Under the pieces are notes generated by a model that was not told the DNA's origin, made no database searches, and saw only the letters and a list, made by a program, of their open reading frames with translations. DNA of 14,429 nt from G020350405 sp964513655 (lineage in GTDB: Bacteria > Planctomycetota > Phycisphaerae > Sedimentisphaerales > Anaerobacaceae): positions 1 to 14,429 of the forward strand of contig CAZENQ010000082.1 in NCBI GenBank assembly GCA_964513655.1, written 5' to 3'. The translations under genes were made by a program, and so were the position numbers. Shown here piece by piece: positions 14,226 through 14,429 of this stretch (positions within the stretch are counted from its first letter, which is position 1; each line of letters starts with the position of its first letter).

Positions 14226-14328
14226 ACATTTTTTTATCATGCTTGCCGCGGCGTAGGCCTGGCGAAGTCAGGGCGAGGCAGGGTCGCCGTTATTGGCGCC
14301 GGAGGTGTCCTGATTTAATCCGTAAATA

Positions 14329-14384
14329 CCCCGATTTTCCTCGAAAATCCCCCGATTTCCCCCGAAATCCCCCTGATTTTCCCC
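14329..14384 (-). other. C-tract array with G-quadruplex potential and overlapping hairpins
   Basis: On the plus strand C-runs at 14329-14332, 14349-14353, 14359-14363, 14369-14373 and 14381-14384 give, on the minus strand, four G-runs of 4-5 with loops of 7, 5 and 5 nt. The spacers form short palindromes: GATTTTC/GAAAATC (14333-14339/14343-14349) and GATTTC/GAAATC (14354-14359/14364-14369). Quadruplex and hairpin forms would compete. Confidence 0.55.
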
Positions 14385-14429
14385 GAGAGGACCTTCGTTT
14401 ATGCGGGCTACCGCCTCAAAAAAGCGGTT

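Larger units (their letters stand above)
13420..14429. other. Gene-poor kilobase packed with repeats
   Basis: No credible coding region is present. Minus-strand open frames at 13548-13844 and 13872-14240 translate repeat DNA (KPN.., KMNIN.. peptides in more than one frame) and lack ribosome-binding sites or protein-like composition. The stretch instead holds a direct repeat, phased A-tracts, a heptanucleotide array, two copies of a repeat module, a CACAGAG-type repeat and C-tracts, each listed separately. Confidence 0.75.

Noticed and set aside
13548..14240. Long minus-strand open frames giving KPN/KMNIN-type peptides
   Set aside because: They run through repeat DNA, are open in more than one frame, have no ribosome-binding sites, and the two copies diverge like non-coding sequence.
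14401..14429. Possible gene start (MRATASKKR) at the right edge, with GAGAGG about 10 bases upstream
   Set aside because: Only nine codons are visible; no support beyond a start codon and weak ribosome-binding site.

Overview
The window looks like a chromosomal segment of a Planctomycetota bacterium, most likely a Phycisphaerae-type lineage. This is inferred from four things: a pseudopilin operon interrupted by a dockerin-like EF-hand protein, a PEP-CTERM protein with a C-terminal arginine run, a DUF2752 membrane protein, and an intergenic repeat whose chance translation (KPN.., KMNIN.. peptides) recalls spurious ORFs common in planctomycete assemblies. No rRNA, tRNA, CRISPR array, transposase or integrase was seen, and base composition is moderate throughout.

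Positions 1-10195 are one long plus-strand operon for the inner-membrane and pseudopilus part of a type II secretion system (or a closely related type IV-pilus-like machine). The order is: a gspF platform gene truncated by the window edge, a GspG-like pseudopilin, a secreted protein with four dockerin-like calcium-binding repeats, two more GspG-like pseudopilins, a GspH-like, a GspI-like and a GspJ-like pseudopilin, and a roughly 900-residue GspK-like tip protein, about three times the usual length. Every pseudopilin except GspK has a short basic leader, a prepilin-peptidase-type junction and Glu at mature position 5. The three GspG-like proteins share a C-terminal SAGxDGxxGxxDDI signature. 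The machine probably exports or displays surface enzymes; the dockerin-like protein may be a cargo or a pilus-associated factor. GspC, D, E, L and M are not in the window.

Positions 10196-11250 hold a separate unit: a textbook sigma-70 promoter (TTGACA, 17 bp, TATAAT, with an extended -10 TG), a structured leader of about 290 nt with a palindromic box pair near the start codon, and a gene for a small secreted PEP-CTERM protein that an exosortase would anchor or sort.

Positions 11251-13419 carry an inositol-monophosphatase-family gene on the minus strand, facing away from a plus-strand DUF2752 membrane-protein gene, which is followed by a putative lipoprotein gene. The divergent pair shares a compact region where two promoters overlap at their -10 elements and are bracketed by a perfect 9-bp inverted repeat. 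The plus-strand transcript should start almost at the ATG, so it may be leaderless.

Positions 13420-14429 contain no gene I can support. The kilobase is dense in sequence structure: a direct repeat, phased A-tracts, a heptanucleotide tandem repeat, two copies of a roughly 100-bp repeat module with a 90-bp internal period, a CACAGAG-type dispersed repeat, and a run of C-tracts with G-quadruplex potential on the minus strand.
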